From positions 22,940,801 through 23,004,800 of the forward strand of contig OX438751.1 in NCBI GenBank assembly GCA_949316235.1: DNA of 64,000 nt. Direction: 5' to 3'. The notes below the pieces were generated by a model, which worked only from the letters and a program-made list of their open reading frames with translations, did no database searches and was not told the origin of the DNA. Positions 41,831 to 52,131 of this stretch are shown here, in pieces; position 1 is the stretch's first letter, and every line of letters begins with the position of its first letter. The position numbers and the translations under genes are program-made. Origin of the DNA: Oegoconia quadripuncta. Lineage: Eukaryota > Arthropoda > Insecta > Lepidoptera > Autostichidae.

Positions 41831-42639
41831 TCTCGTCTAGTGTATGTATAGTAAGTGTTTATTCGAATGTATGGGGACGAATGATTGGATGTGTAACTTA
41901 GAATGGATCATGGGTAGTAGAAAAAACAGTTACTATTGATAATATTTACGTATGTCATTTTATTTATTTATTTTTTATTAGGGAAATCAACAGCTCAATC
42001 TTAACAAGTATTGCTTACATATTTCCGAGTATTTTTACAATGCAAAAGCCTTTATAGATTTCCATGACTATTCAGTAGAAAAAAGAATACATGAACAAAA
42101 TAAAAATTTCTTATAACTACGTTTTATTCTAGTTTGCGTGCCGTTGTACCTGTGTAATACAAACAAACAAACAACGATCCATTTAGGCATTCAACTAAAT
42201 AGCTAATTTAACTATCTGCCTACAACATATACGCTAACGCGACTATGTGTATACGATAGTTTAAAAAAAAACTCATTACAATTCCAATCCGTGTTTAGTC
42301 GTCTTGGGACATCACAGCTATCAACTACAGAGTATGCCCAATAAACTCGACACCCCGGTCAGTCTGTCTGTCCGTAACTCGGTAACCCAATTACCAACAC
42401 CAATGGTCCGGTGATTGGTCCCAAAGGAGCTGTTCGCACTTTCAATGGTGCCACAATTTGATTCTTGGGTCAGGAAGGTCTTGCAATCAGAACGTTCTTT
42501 ACCTTCATTTTCTTGCATTTTTGATGGCGACGTATTGGTGTTGGTGTCGGTAGCGAAATATTGGCGTCGTAATTTTGAAACATAACATAATTTTAAATTC
42601 AGAAACCCCCAAGCTCATGAACGCATTTATATCATACAC
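41831..42639. other. No recognised gene or element
   Basis: The 65-codon frame at 42321-42518 has no motif; nothing else identified. Confidence 0.4.
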
Positions 42640-42644
42640 TAGCT

Positions 42645-43040
42645 TTCGGCCCGCGACTACGTCCGCTTGGAAGATTTTATCAATACAATACAATACAAAT
42701 CCTCTTTATTGCGCAAAATAATTTACAATTTGGTGATAACAATAGAACACAATTAGGCGGTCTTATCACTAAAAGACTTCCAGACAACCCACAGCTATGG
42801 GACATTTGTAGGTAGAAAAACAGGTAGTGTGCACCCTACTACCAACTAAAGAAATAATTATAGATAAGAATGCATAAATATGATAATAATATGAAAATCG
42901 ATTTAGCAAGAAAAGTTACCTATATGTTAATCCAGAACCAGACAAATTTCATCCAAATCTGTCCAGCCGTTTAGGCGTGAAGCGTTAACAACCATACATA
43001 GATACACACACACTTTCGCATTTATAATATTAGTTGGGAT
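42645..43040 (+). mobile_element. Element J, split by a LINE-Q tail
   Basis: Left end 'ctttcggcccgcgactacgt' + ccgcttggaagatttt. It resumes 'aaatcgatttagcaagaaaa', 'ttcatccaaatctgtccagc', 'cgtttaggcgtgaag' and ends 'tttcgcatttataatattag' + ttggga. Confidence 0.7.
42681..42893 (-). mobile_element. LINE-Q-like 3' end inserted in element J
   Basis: TATTG tail repeats, 'ttgcgcaataaagagg', 'gtcttttagtgataagaccg'. The stem-loop is partly lost. About 210 bp. Confidence 0.7.
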
Positions 43041-43057
43041 GTATACCCGTGAGTTTT

Positions 43058-43215
43058 TTTTTCGTAAGGAAAAAAAAATAGGGCATATTAGGTAAGTGAA
43101 ATAGAAGTTATTGGCATAGTTAGTTTAATTTATGTTTTTCAAAAGCATCTTCGAATTGAATGTCAATTGCGTAATTTGACGACCGCGTCTCTGAATTACT
43201 CTTCACAATTAACGA
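43058..43215 (+). repeat. Interspersed repeat R (copy 2, uninterrupted)
   Basis: 'cgtaaggaaaaaaaaatagg', 'gcatattaggtaagtgaaat', 'attggcatagttagttt', 'gtcaattgcgtaatttgacg' + accgcgtct. Unclassified. Confidence 0.6.
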
Positions 43216-43318
43216 AAACTATATAAATTACAAAAGCGTGGCCTTAAAGGATTTCGCAGAGAGAAAATTACTACCAACAAAAAAAATGTGCCCCTTTCCA
43301 TGAACCCGATAAATAAAT

Positions 43319-43570
43319 ATCCTTAGACATACACACAACGCCATCTAGTTCCACATTATATTCTTGTGTTGTTGATACACAGATGGTTGATATTACTACA
43401 TAAATACATATTGTTTTTGTAAATAAATACTTATTATAAATGAAAACATCCATAACTCGGGTACGCATGTCCGTATTCATCACTCAAACATATGCCCCTA
43501 GCGGGATTCGAACCCGCGACCTTTTGGTATAGTGGTCAGAGTTTCTAACCACTACACCAAATAGGTCGTC
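43319..43570 (-). mobile_element. SINE-C, full length
   Basis: Minus strand: 'gacgacctatttggtgtagt' (A box), 'gcgggttcgaatcccgctag' (B box), 'atacggacatgcgtacccga', 'tcaaccatctgtgtatcaac', 3' 'tggaactagatggcgttgtg'. Confidence 0.87.
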
Positions 43571-44047
43571 TGTATGTGTGTATATTTTTTCTTGCTTTAT
43601 TAAATTAAGCTTAATGGTGAATTATTCCACACGTATCCAATCAATGACAAGGCAAAAATTGTCTCCATATCAAAAGTACCCGTACATCAATCACTTATAG
43701 ATTGGCAAACGCATTGACATAAACGATCCCTTAGCTTGAACTCTCTTAGTAGCTCAATAGCATCGAGAGGAACCGACCGTATATTATATATGTATGATAT
43801 AAGTAATCCACTTAATAATCGCTCTCCGAGCATGTCTAGAGGAAAGTGCGGCAAGATATGTGGCTTCACTTAATTAGGTCGAGGCTAGTACGGTATGTAG
43901 GAGATTATCTTACTTGTTAGTTCAAAGACAAATTGGGTTTTAGCCCGAAAATGTTTCTGGACGTGTTTGTAAATTGGAGACCACTTGACTGCATCAGCCT
44001 TATGTCCCGACCGGTGGAGACTATGGATCATATTTCACATTGGTGTA
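43571..44047. other. No recognised gene or element
   Basis: Nothing identifiable. Confidence 0.4.
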
Positions 44048-44253
44048 TTTGATTTTGGTTGGTGCTACCACCGTCTTATCTAAGTCTGCCGCCAAACAGC
44101 AATGTTGACAGTATTGTGCGATCCGGTTGTCAGAGATAAGATAGCCAGTCCCTTAAATAAGATGGGGTTTCCGGGTCAGTTCGCTTCCACCTTCGGCCTC
44201 ATCTTCACTTATTGTGTTTAAAAAAAATTGTATCAAGCCGAACATTAATATAT
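44048..44253 (+). mobile_element. SINE-B body with unusual 3' extension
   Basis: 'tggttggtgctaccaccgtc' to 'ccttcggcctcatcttcact', then 'tattgtgtttaaaaaaaatt', 'gtatcaagccgaacattaat' instead of the normal 'taacatcaggtg' end. The same extension is present at 54.17 kb. Confidence 0.75.
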
Positions 44254-44590
44254 ATTTTTTTATGCACAACGTGTTAGCACTTGTTCTCAATCACACCTGT
44301 GTTAAGTGAAGGTGAGGCCGAATGTGGAAGCGTACTGACCCAGAAACCCCATCTTATTTCGGGAACATGACTATCTTATCTCTGACAACCGGAATACAAT
44401 AAAGCTATTAACGGCGGCAAGCTATAAACTATTGGCGGCAGATTTAGATAAGATGGCGGTAGCTAACCAGGCGGACATTTAAAATGCCCTACCACCAACC
44501 AAACCGAGTACTAAACATGTACCTTGATCGAACCCCTTGACCTCCGCATCACACACCCTATTTTGTCTACACTAAGCCACGGAGGCGGTT
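44254..44590 (-). mobile_element. SINE-B, full length, inverted to its neighbour
   Basis: Complete head ('accgcctccgtggcttagtg'), a B box degraded to 'gggttcgatcaaggtac', body with 'gataagatagtcatgttccc', and 3' 'caggtgtgattgagaacaag'. Tail-to-tail with the preceding SINE-B. Confidence 0.83.
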
Positions 44591-45227
44591 ATGCCTATGC
44601 ATTATATTATTATAATAAAAAAATTGAGCCCATTTCTAGACATATCCTCAAACAGGCTACGTTATTTAATCCTTACGTTCGGTCACATACTATTTATATG
44701 TCTATGATTTGTACGTATGACTCTCTCCCAAATTAATATTTTAACTGTTCCTTCACAGTTTATTTACGAGAATGTACGTTCCAAAAAAATATTTCTATAT
44801 TCCCGAAAAATAAAGATAAATTGATTACCCCTATGTTCAGACTAAGCAAAGTTAAGACATTATTTACAGCAACAAAAACGGATACGAAAATGCGACTAGT
44901 GAATACCCATCCAAAGATTGACTGCGCCAGACGTTTTTTTACTTGCAAATAAAAAATCTCTTAATATGTAACTATAAGTTATTGTATTATATTGAACATT
45001 TAGTAAACCTCGGAAATACTATGAGATCATCCAAATACACCAATCAACTTTATTACAAGATCCTTTGTAGCTACCATTACATATTTAGTATTTTTAATCG
45101 TCTTTAAAAAAAGGGGGAGTTTTACTCAATTTGACCGTTTATATATTTTTTATGAGTATTCGCGGATCACACACGTGAAAGTAGTTTTTAATCTTAAACT
45201 TTAAAAACCTAGTGAAGTCAGTGTCTC
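44591..45227. other. No gene; trace of 5S-SINE
   Basis: At 44893-44932 the minus strand 'aacgtctggcgcagtcaatc' + tttggatgggtattcactag resembles the 5S-SINE head. Otherwise AT-rich. Confidence 0.4.
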
Positions 45228-45745
45228 TTAGATTAGATTAGATTAGATTTATTTAGTTCACTTTTACAATAGCATGTCATACATACAGTTTCGTAAATTT
45301 ATGAAATCTAAAATAAAAGTGATTGTCAAACATAAAACAAAAAATAATAACATAAAAACAAATACCTGTATACAATAGTAAAACATATTGTTATATGTAT
45401 GTCAAAATTAATTAAGAAAGTATAAGTATGTAACCATTGTTACGTCAACGTCATACCATTTTAGAATAATCAAAATGAAATAAAACAAAAACAAAATAAA
45501 ATATAAACCATGTCATGAGATTATTGATATGCCATAATCACCTTTGTCAAATTATAGTTGAATACAAGTTAAAATAGATATATTAAAATGTTTTCTACAT
45601 GTCAGGAGGTTATTAAAATGTCATATCCATATACTCTTTAATAGAATAAAATTCATTTTCCAACAAAAAGTTTCTCAGTTGGCGAATGAATGCGTCGTCA
45701 TTTGTTTCGTCACGTAAATCTGCGGGTAGATCATGCTGTGGTCTC
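45228..45745 (-). mobile_element. LINE C-terminus, 3' UTR and (TCTAA)n tail
   Basis: Minus strand 'RPQHDLPADLRDETNDDAFI' + RQLRNFLLENEFYSIKEY, then MDMTF and stop near 45620. This is a CR1/Jockey-group ORF2 end. The 3' UTR has 'aataaatctaatctaatcta' (TCTAA repeats at 45228-45252 on plus as TTAGA). Confidence 0.75.
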
Positions 45746-46364
45746 TTAGAACAAATACTCCCGTCCCAATAGAGACTAGCGCCACCTAGCCGCCATATGT
45801 CATAACTTGTTTATACCATGATTACCATGTAAAATATTTAAAGTCTATATTTTCTCAAAAACAAATAAACTATATTATGTACCTAAGTATATTTCAAGTG
45901 ATTTTTTTCTTGCCTAGTTATTAAATTTTCATATTTGAGATAGCATTAGGTTATGTGAAAGTAAAACACGTAAAGTAATGATGATTTGGCAACACTGAGA
46001 AAAATGTCGGCTGTCGTTGGATGTGTACGCGCATTTTTTTCACTTTCCATTTTCTCAAAAATTTCCCGTGTGATTTGGTGATTGTGATGTGCATTTGCTC
46101 CTGATGGTGTGAGTTTAGGGTCACGGTGTAGCCTTCGGGGCGGGTTTTGGTTGCTCCACCTTTAGTCGAGATTGTATGTGAGATAGGACTCTGTGAGACA
46201 GGACTCCCAAGTGTATTTTTGTCTTTTTCCTTATGTTTTTGTTTGGTATTAATTTTATTCCCACGGTTATATATGATGATAGTTATTGTTTGCTTTTCTT
46301 AAATAAAATTTGTGTGTTAAATCGTGTTTTATTGTATACCGATACCTAACTAGATTATATGTGT
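45746..46364. other. No recognised gene or element
   Basis: Less repeat-like; 46.05-46.30 kb is somewhat GC-richer, with aataaa at about 46301. No open frame of note. A non-coding transcript end is possible but unsupported. Confidence 0.35.
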
Positions 46365-46462
46365 AGTTACTTCGGAGGTTTATTTTCGATGACAGCATTG
46401 AAATTTTGATGAAACAATTGAAATTTCAATGTTTCATTGAAAATAAATCTCTGAAGTAACTA
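46365..46462. repeat. ~98-bp foldback
   Basis: 'agttacttcggaggtttatt' + ttc pairs with 'gaaaataaatctctgaagta' + act. The interior also pairs through 'attgaaattt'/'aaatttcaat'. Likely a small MITE. Confidence 0.7.
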
Positions 46463-46525
46463 TCAAGTTGCCAGGTTTACGTAGGTACGGCTAGGTTTCA
46501 TGACCTTGACGAGGTTAGTTACACA

Positions 46526-47150
46526 TCATTGCGGATAGATGGCGCTGTGAACCCGAGTCGCTTGCAAACGCCAACATACCCGTCTATCTCCGTATATACA
46601 TTGTAGTCTTTGGGGTAGATGCTCATAGTACGTAGGCCCGATCACACGGGGGTTTTTTGTCGCGAGTGTTGTGCGTCGTGAGACAGATTGTAAGCGACCT
46701 GTACTCCTTAATAGATGTCCACCTCCGACGCGACGGCTAAAACTAGACATATTCTGCCGTACAAACAATATCACTTGGTATAAGTACAGTGAGTACAATG
46801 TCATTATTTTTGTTTTATGAAAATGGGTTCTACATGTGTCTCTGGGTTTAACTCCACTTAGGATTCTTATTGCCCTTTTTTGTAGAATGAAGACGCGGTT
46901 TGCATCAGCTGAGTTACCCCAAAGAATGACGCCATACGACATAAGTGAGTGGAAATACGCAAAATACGTCTGCCTCAGCACGTCTGTTGATATAAGTGGG
47001 CGGAGTTTCCGTAACGCATATGCAGCACCACTCAGTCGATCGCAAAGTGATTGTATATGGGACTTCCAGTTTAGATTGCTATCTAACTTGAATCCCAGGA
47101 ATTTTACCTGTTCACACAATGGTACCGGGATGGACATATTCATTGGTCTC
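46526..47150 (-). mobile_element. LINE reverse-transcriptase C-terminal half
   Basis: A 205-codon open frame on minus: 'CEQVKFLGFKLDSNLNWKSH' then 'LSGAAYALRKLRPL', 'AYFHSLMSYGVILWGNSADA', 'VFILQKRAIRIL'. This is the thumb region of the CR1/Jockey-group reverse transcriptase. FADD/YADD and upstream palm motifs are missing. After ~140 codons the match weakens, suggesting a frame change or a divergent tail. Confidence 0.8.
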
Positions 47151-47204
47151 TGATTTGTTTTAGCCGTGAAGATTATCCCATTCGATTTAGAAAAATATTA
47201 CTCG

Positions 47205-47400
47205 CCACATGGACGAATGAGGAAATGGACGAACAGGGAAATAGACGAATGAGGAAATGGACGAACGGGGAAATAGACGAATGAGAAAATGGACTAACAG
47301 GGAAATAGACGAATGAGAAAATGGACTAACAGGGAAATGGACGAATGAGGAAATGGACGAACGGGGACCGAGTAGACGAACGGGAAAATGCACGAAGGAT
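47205..47400 (+). repeat. 16-bp minisatellite
   Basis: About 11-12 units alternating 'gacgaatgaggaaatg' and 'gacgaacagggaaata', forming a 32-bp higher-order period. The 96-codon minus-strand frame is a by-product. Confidence 0.85.
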
Positions 47401-47559
47401 GCCGAATTGAAATTTTTATTCAATATGGCCAATAGCCTGTCCTCTCTAATATTGTTTAATACAACAAAACGCATCAAATCGAGCCATACGTTACTGATAT
47501 ATCTCCAGACGAGTCTGGATACATAATAACACCAGTAGTTTTTCGTAGAAGGATAAAAA
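47401..47559. other. No recognised gene or element
   Basis: Nothing identifiable. Confidence 0.35.
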
Positions 47560-47640
47560 TGTCATTAATGGTCACACATCCAAGGATCACGCCAAACTTT
47601 GTTTAATTTCGCAAATCAAAACGAATAGCGATAATGGCAG
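47560..47640 (-). mobile_element. 5S-SINE head, diverged
   Basis: Minus strand: 'gatttgcgaaattaaacaaa', 'gtttggcgtgatcc', 'ttggatgtgtgaccattaat'. Follows 5S boxes A to C with more drift. Confidence 0.55.
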
Positions 47641-47814
47641 TGTCACGTTCAACATTTTCTGATACAAAAGGTCTAGCTACATACAAAGTGACATAGACAT
47701 ATCAGACAGACGAATTAGATAAGTGACCCATGCAAGAAATTACTGCAGTAGACGTAATTTTGCTAAGTGAAAACGAATAGAGAATGGCGTTGTGCCGCGA
47801 TGCTTTATATTTAG

Positions 47815-47860
47815 ACTAGCGGCCGACCGCGACTTCGTCTGCGTGGACCTCGATCCAGTG
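47815..47860 (+). mobile_element. Element J-type 5' end
   Basis: 'gactagcggccgaccgcgac', 'ttcgtctgcgtgga' is the typical start phrase; the rest is not recognisable. Confidence 0.45.
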
Positions 47861-48395
47861 GCCTAAAAGAGACTGAACGATAAATAGTGATAATGTTTTT
47901 ATGCTTTCAACATCAGATGATTTCTGAAATAGGTCTCAGGCAATATGACAGAGGATAAGAGCGGTTAATAATTCGGCCCTTTTAGACACAGTGAGTGAGT
48001 TATAATCTTAATTTCAATATAGTATGTTCATAGAACCTTACAATCATTGAAACTTCAAGTGTGTGGTACATCTTAATTTATCTTTGTAATCTGTAATCTC
48101 TAATTTCATTTATGTGCATTGTCACTTTTGAACTCTTGATGTTGTGGTTTTATAATGAACCTTCAGGTAAAGAAGTCACACCTACCAAAACCACATATGC
48201 ATGCCAGAGCATATGCCTAAGTTAAGAGGCAAGTTTTGATTAAGTCGTATACATGACGTATGCGATCCGAGTCGCGTCTACGACGTGCATGAACCAACCA
48301 ACCAAAGCTGTTTTCACACTAACTAGTATTGGGCTAAGCAAAATTATATGCCTAGTTGTTCCCGTATTGCCTTTAGACGGTTATTCCACATATTG
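47861..48395. other. No recognised gene or element
   Basis: Nothing identifiable. Confidence 0.4.
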
Positions 48396-49109
48396 CTACT
48401 AAAGTATTTTTCCCAGGGGAAATAGATTTCCATTCATTTCTACTACTCTAATACAACATGCTTTATAATGTCAATGTAGTTAATAATTGTAAAATCACAA
48501 ACAAAAATCTTTAAACAAATTATAATTATTATATAACTTTTTTTTTATTTATTTATAGTTTATTGTACACTAATCATAAAAACAGTACAGCAATAAAGAG
48601 GATGTACAAAGGTGCAAGCTTATCTCTAAAAAGAGATTTCTTCCAGCAAGACCGTGAGTGACAAGAGTGAGAATTGAAGTGGATAGACATACATACGTGT
48701 ACAAAAATGAGTTTTTTAAAAACAATTTTGTACTTATAATGAAATCAAATTGAATCAACAGGTCAAATTAAAATACATATTTTAATTTATAGTCACAAAC
48801 AGATGACATTAATTGCTTATGCAATTTTTTATAATTTTTTTATAAAAATTATTGACTTACTCGTATGTCAATACGACGTATTTGAGAGATAAGTGCATGA
48901 AGATTGTAACAAGTGTATATATATTATAGTCTCTTTGATTTTGACTGGTGTTTAGAATTCTAGTATTGCAGTATACGGTATGTGTGTACATTACGTGATA
49001 TTATTATGTGTTGATTGTCGACATGACGGTACATAACTAAATAGGATGTTCGGATAATGTAGTAAAAATGAATGGAAATCTATTTCCCCTGGGAGAAATA
49101 CTTTGGTAG
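48396..49109. mobile_element. 714-bp element with ~52-bp terminal inverted repeats
   Basis: Left 'ctactaaagtatttttccca' + 'ggggaaatagatttccattc' and right complement 'gaatggaaatctatttcccc' + 'tgggagaaatactttggtag' (49059-49109). ~93% arm identity. No transposase frame; a LINE tail sits inside. Confidence 0.72.
48541..48720 (-). mobile_element. LINE 3' end inside the TIR element
   Basis: Related to the 3.5-kb LINE: stem-loop 48622-48637 (atctct/agagat), 'cttgctggaagaaatctct', 'tgtacaataaactataaat'. The 62-codon frame here is not a gene. Confidence 0.68.
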
Positions 49110-49129
49110 AAATAGGTGGAAGCACCGCC

Positions 49130-49350
49130 TTTAGACTTTAAAGGGAATTATAATCATTGTTTATACAAACATATCATGTCACCACCTTTATCCCAAATGG
49201 GGTGGTCAGAGATATACCAAACATTAGCGTTTGAGTGTTTGTTTATAACTTTAATGCTTGAAACAACATCGACGGTTCACCGTGCGAAATATACAGAAAT
49301 GCACACGTGCCTGGGGAGAGCCGATCGCCGTTAAAACGCGCAAGTCAAAG
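49130..49350 (+). repeat. Interspersed repeat G (copy 2)
   Basis: 'tatcccaaatggggtggtca', 'gagatataccaaacattagc', 'aaacaacatcgacggttcac', 'atacagaaatgcacacgtgc'. The longest G copy. Confidence 0.6.
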
Positions 49351-49789
49351 AATACATCATTCGTAGATCATTGCATCTTAATAGCTTCCCTAATTTCTCG
49401 CTCTCAAGTCATTTCAAACTTGTCTGTCCTCGACGTACATTTGCCCCAAATGAATTTGATAGCTAACAGTTTCAATTAATAAAAGAATTGTATAATCTGT
49501 TTACAAATATCACACATTGGTAACATACTAAATGAAAACTTAACGGCCAACTAGTATTATATTCCTTCTCCGTCTTGAAGTTGATAAGAATAAACCAACA
49601 TTCATTATGACTTCTCTAATGACATAGCAACACTGAAATTACTTACCTACTTCGATACTATCTACTAATTTCAAAAGTCAGAAAACCAAAACGAAATAAC
49701 ACCACACACTCAAAGTTACTCGTCCCCACAAACAAACCCGTCTGGTAACATAATAAAACATAAAACAGTGCTTTTACACAGCACGTAGA
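49351..49789. other. No recognised gene or element
   Basis: Nothing identifiable. Confidence 0.4.
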
Positions 49790-49935
49790 GTCCGTAAAAT
49801 TCACGTGGTAAACGTGAACTTGGGGAACCCGAGAGCCGCCGTGTGCTCGTTAGGGCGGGCGGGATTGGACTGGCTGAAATGCCCGCCCAAGTTGCACTAT
49901 GCAGTTGCAGCGATGCAAAAACAATAGGATTTAGT
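49790..49935. promoter_or_regulatory. GC-rich stretch, possible promoter-like region
   Basis: 'ggcgggcgggattggactgg' with inverted CCAAT (attgg) and GC-box-like G runs. A facing 'gcccgccc' gives a hairpin. Stands out against AT-rich flanks, but no gene start is seen next to it. Confidence 0.2.
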
Positions 49936-50046
49936 TTGCGAAAGGCAGAGTATGTCGGAGATAATAATGTACAACATGTACAACGAGAATTCGAACTTCA
50001 GTAAATGCTTATAACCACATGGTAATAGATATGTTAGGATCGTTTC

Positions 50047-50172
50047 ATCAACAGCCTTAGACGTCAAAGCCTCTTGTCACTGGGAGAGGATAATTTGGTG
50101 TTTTTTTTCAAAATAGTGGACACCTACAGTCAGTGTTTTTAAGCTGTAGGCCACCGACTTGGCTTAAGTATG
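50047..50172 (-). mobile_element. 5S-SINE body and tail, head missing
   Basis: Plus-strand view 'caacagccttagacgtcaaa', 'cactgggagaggataatt', 'cagtcagtgtttttaagctg', 'taggccaccgacttggctta'. It aligns with 31.95-32.12 kb. Confidence 0.62.
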
Positions 50173-50212
50173 TATGTAAATTAGTTTTGGATTGATTGGA
50201 TTGACGACCTGT

Positions 50213-50470
50213 TTGGTGTAGTGGTTAGCAACTCTGGCCACTATACCAAAAGGTCGCGGGTTCGAATCCCGCTGGGGGCATATGTTTGTGTGATGAATAC
50301 GGACTCGTGTACCCGAGTTAGGGATGTTTTCATTTATAATAAGTTATTGTTTACAAAAAAATATGTATTTATGTAGTATATCAACCATCTGGTATCCACA
50401 ACACAAGCCTATAGTTGCTTAGTGTGGAACTAGATGGCGCTGTTGTATGTCTAAGGATAAAAAAAAAAGA
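50213..50470 (+). mobile_element. SINE-C, full length
   Basis: A box 'ttggtgtagtggttag', B box 'gggttcgaatcccgctgggg', body 'atacggactcgtgtacccga', 3' 'ggaactagatggcgctgttg', then 'ctaaggataaaaaaaa'. Confidence 0.88.
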
Positions 50471-50600
50471 TTACCATGTTGCCTTCTGTAGTCTTAACAG
50501 CTTAACCGATTTCGAAGTGCATGATGTCGTTAGATTCACCTTTATCTCTGGAGTGGCATAGGATACATTTTATGGTTAAATATCTAACATAGCGCCCACG
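50471..50600 (+). repeat. J-related fragment
   Basis: 'ttctgtagtcttaacagctt', 'aaccgatttcgaagt', 'tctctggagtggcatagg'. Matches 9.56-9.68 kb. Confidence 0.4.
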
Positions 50601-50767
50601 AAATACAAAATATACTTTCGGGTTTTTGGTTTTTTAACTCATATTGTTAAGTAGTTTGTTTAATTATACCGTAAGTACACAAAGAATTTTGTACATATTT
50701 ACAAAAACGAAATAGTAAATACACATTTACAAATTAAAAAATAATAAATATATAAAACACACATTTA

Positions 50768-51100
50768 CTAATAAAAAAATTGTCCCAGATCATGCTGAAA
50801 CGGAAGGGTGCCTAAGAGGCTAAGTGCGTTTCCTCTTTGGACAGCCAAACTTAGCCTCTGACCGAAATAGAAGCCAGGCTTCCGATCATTTGAAGCTTCA
50901 ATCAGACGCTCAGATATCTCTCTAAAAAGACAATGAGCGCCTGGCCCCCACACGGCCCAAGGGTTTCCACCCCAAAAGGAAGCAAAAATATAATCTCCAC
51001 TGAGACTAGCATATTTGCGCCGTCTGAGGTTCTCAGCGGTTGCAGCTGCAGATCCTGCATTATAAGACCTTACTAGAAGATGGGACGGTGTAAGCGTATT
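50768..51100 (-). mobile_element. C-terminal domain of a reverse-transcriptase element, open frame
   Basis: Minus strand open for about 107 codons with no stop: 'HLLVRSYNAGSAAATAENLR' + RRKYASLS, 'DYIFASFWGGNPWAVWGPGA', 'LFREISERLIEASNDRK', 'QRLSLAVQRGNALSLLGTLP' then stop. This resembles the conserved module that ends the ORF of some metazoan non-LTR elements; I recognise the pattern but not a named family. No polymerase motif nearby. Confidence 0.6.
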
Positions 51101-51219
51101 AAATAAATATTGATAAATACTTAAATATTTATTTTATCTAGACCTTTTCAGCGGCCTCAGCCGTCGCGCTAGCTTCAGTCATTAATTACCCAAAATAAAT
51201 AATAAAAAATTAAAAGAGA
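51101..51219. other. No recognised gene or element
   Basis: Short AT-rich spacer. Confidence 0.35.
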
Positions 51220-51455
51220 GCGTCGGTGGCTCCGCTGTTAAGACGCGGTCTCCCAATTTAGGAGGTCCGGGTTCGATTTCCAGGCAGGCCATGTACCAAT
51301 GAGCTTTTAAATTGTATTTAATTATCTTATATTTATAATATGTGCATTTATCCGTCTGCTCTTAAACGATGAAGGGAAACATCGTGAAGCAGGTTTCTGC
51401 ATGCTTGAGAAATAAAAATTCAAAGGCATGTGAAATCCGCAACCCGCATTGTCCA
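51220..51455 (+). mobile_element. SINE-D, 3' end missing
   Basis: Head 'gcgtcggtggctccgctgtt', B box 'gggttcgatttccaggcagg', then 'aaacgatgaagggaaacatc', ending around 'acccgcattgtccagcg'. The last ~100 bp are absent. Confidence 0.85.
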
Positions 51456-52131
51456 GCGTTTATACGAGTACTTACAAGAGTATGCAAATTTTTAATATGA
51501 CATTTCAATGAATTTACGAAATTTGAATTTGTTACAAGCATGTCAATAAAAAAAAAACTCCTATCCACTGCCCGCTTATAATGAGACGCGCAATGCGAAT
51601 ACAAAAAAAAACCAGCTACGCAAATAAGACCAGAAAAGATTAGACACATTGACACGAAGAAGAAGAAGAATGTAAAATATACCTAACTTTCCTTGACAAT
51701 ATATTAAACAATTAAAGCAACACACTCGTGAATCGATTGGACTTAGAGGCAGCCATTAAACTGTAACTGGCAGTGCGGTACACCACTACACAAGGACATG
51801 TTACAACAAAAGAATAACACACAATCACACAATCCACGGCTATTTCATTTCTCAACGTACAATCAACCGCGAAGTTGTCCGTTTATCGATGTAGGAAGTA
51901 GAGAAGATAGTATTCAAGAAACTGAACTCTTTGGTATTTAAAAAGAGTTTTCGAACATAAAATGAAAATATTTTTACTACTCAATGGAATTTGGGAGGTT
52001 GGAGAATAGTAGGTAAATATGACGTCTTAAGACGTATTAGTTTTCGAAAAAAAAAAGTTTGTTTGTTGGCATAACCCTTAAAAATGGTACTATTAGTGTA
52101 CCGTATAGGTACAAAGAGTATTAGCACATGT
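51456..52131. other. No gene; (GAA)n run
   Basis: GAAGAA repeats at 51655-51671. The 97-codon minus-strand frame at 51362-51655 runs into the SINE and has no motif. Confidence 0.4.

Noticed and set aside
43480..43570. tRNA genes (A and B boxes here and at 1.9, 4.9, 19.0, 23.0, 31.0, 50.2, 52.3, 55.5, 60.3, 62.8 kb)
   Set aside because: Boxes are good but each is followed by the same family-specific SINE body, copies are many, and the acceptor stems do not pair. These are SINE heads.
46000..46340. Possible 3' end of a host transcript with aataaa
   Set aside because: No open frame, splice pattern or conserved product could be shown; the signal alone is common in AT-rich DNA.
46836..47153. 105-codon plus-strand frame
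   Set aside because: Antisense shadow of the LINE reverse-transcriptase frame on minus.
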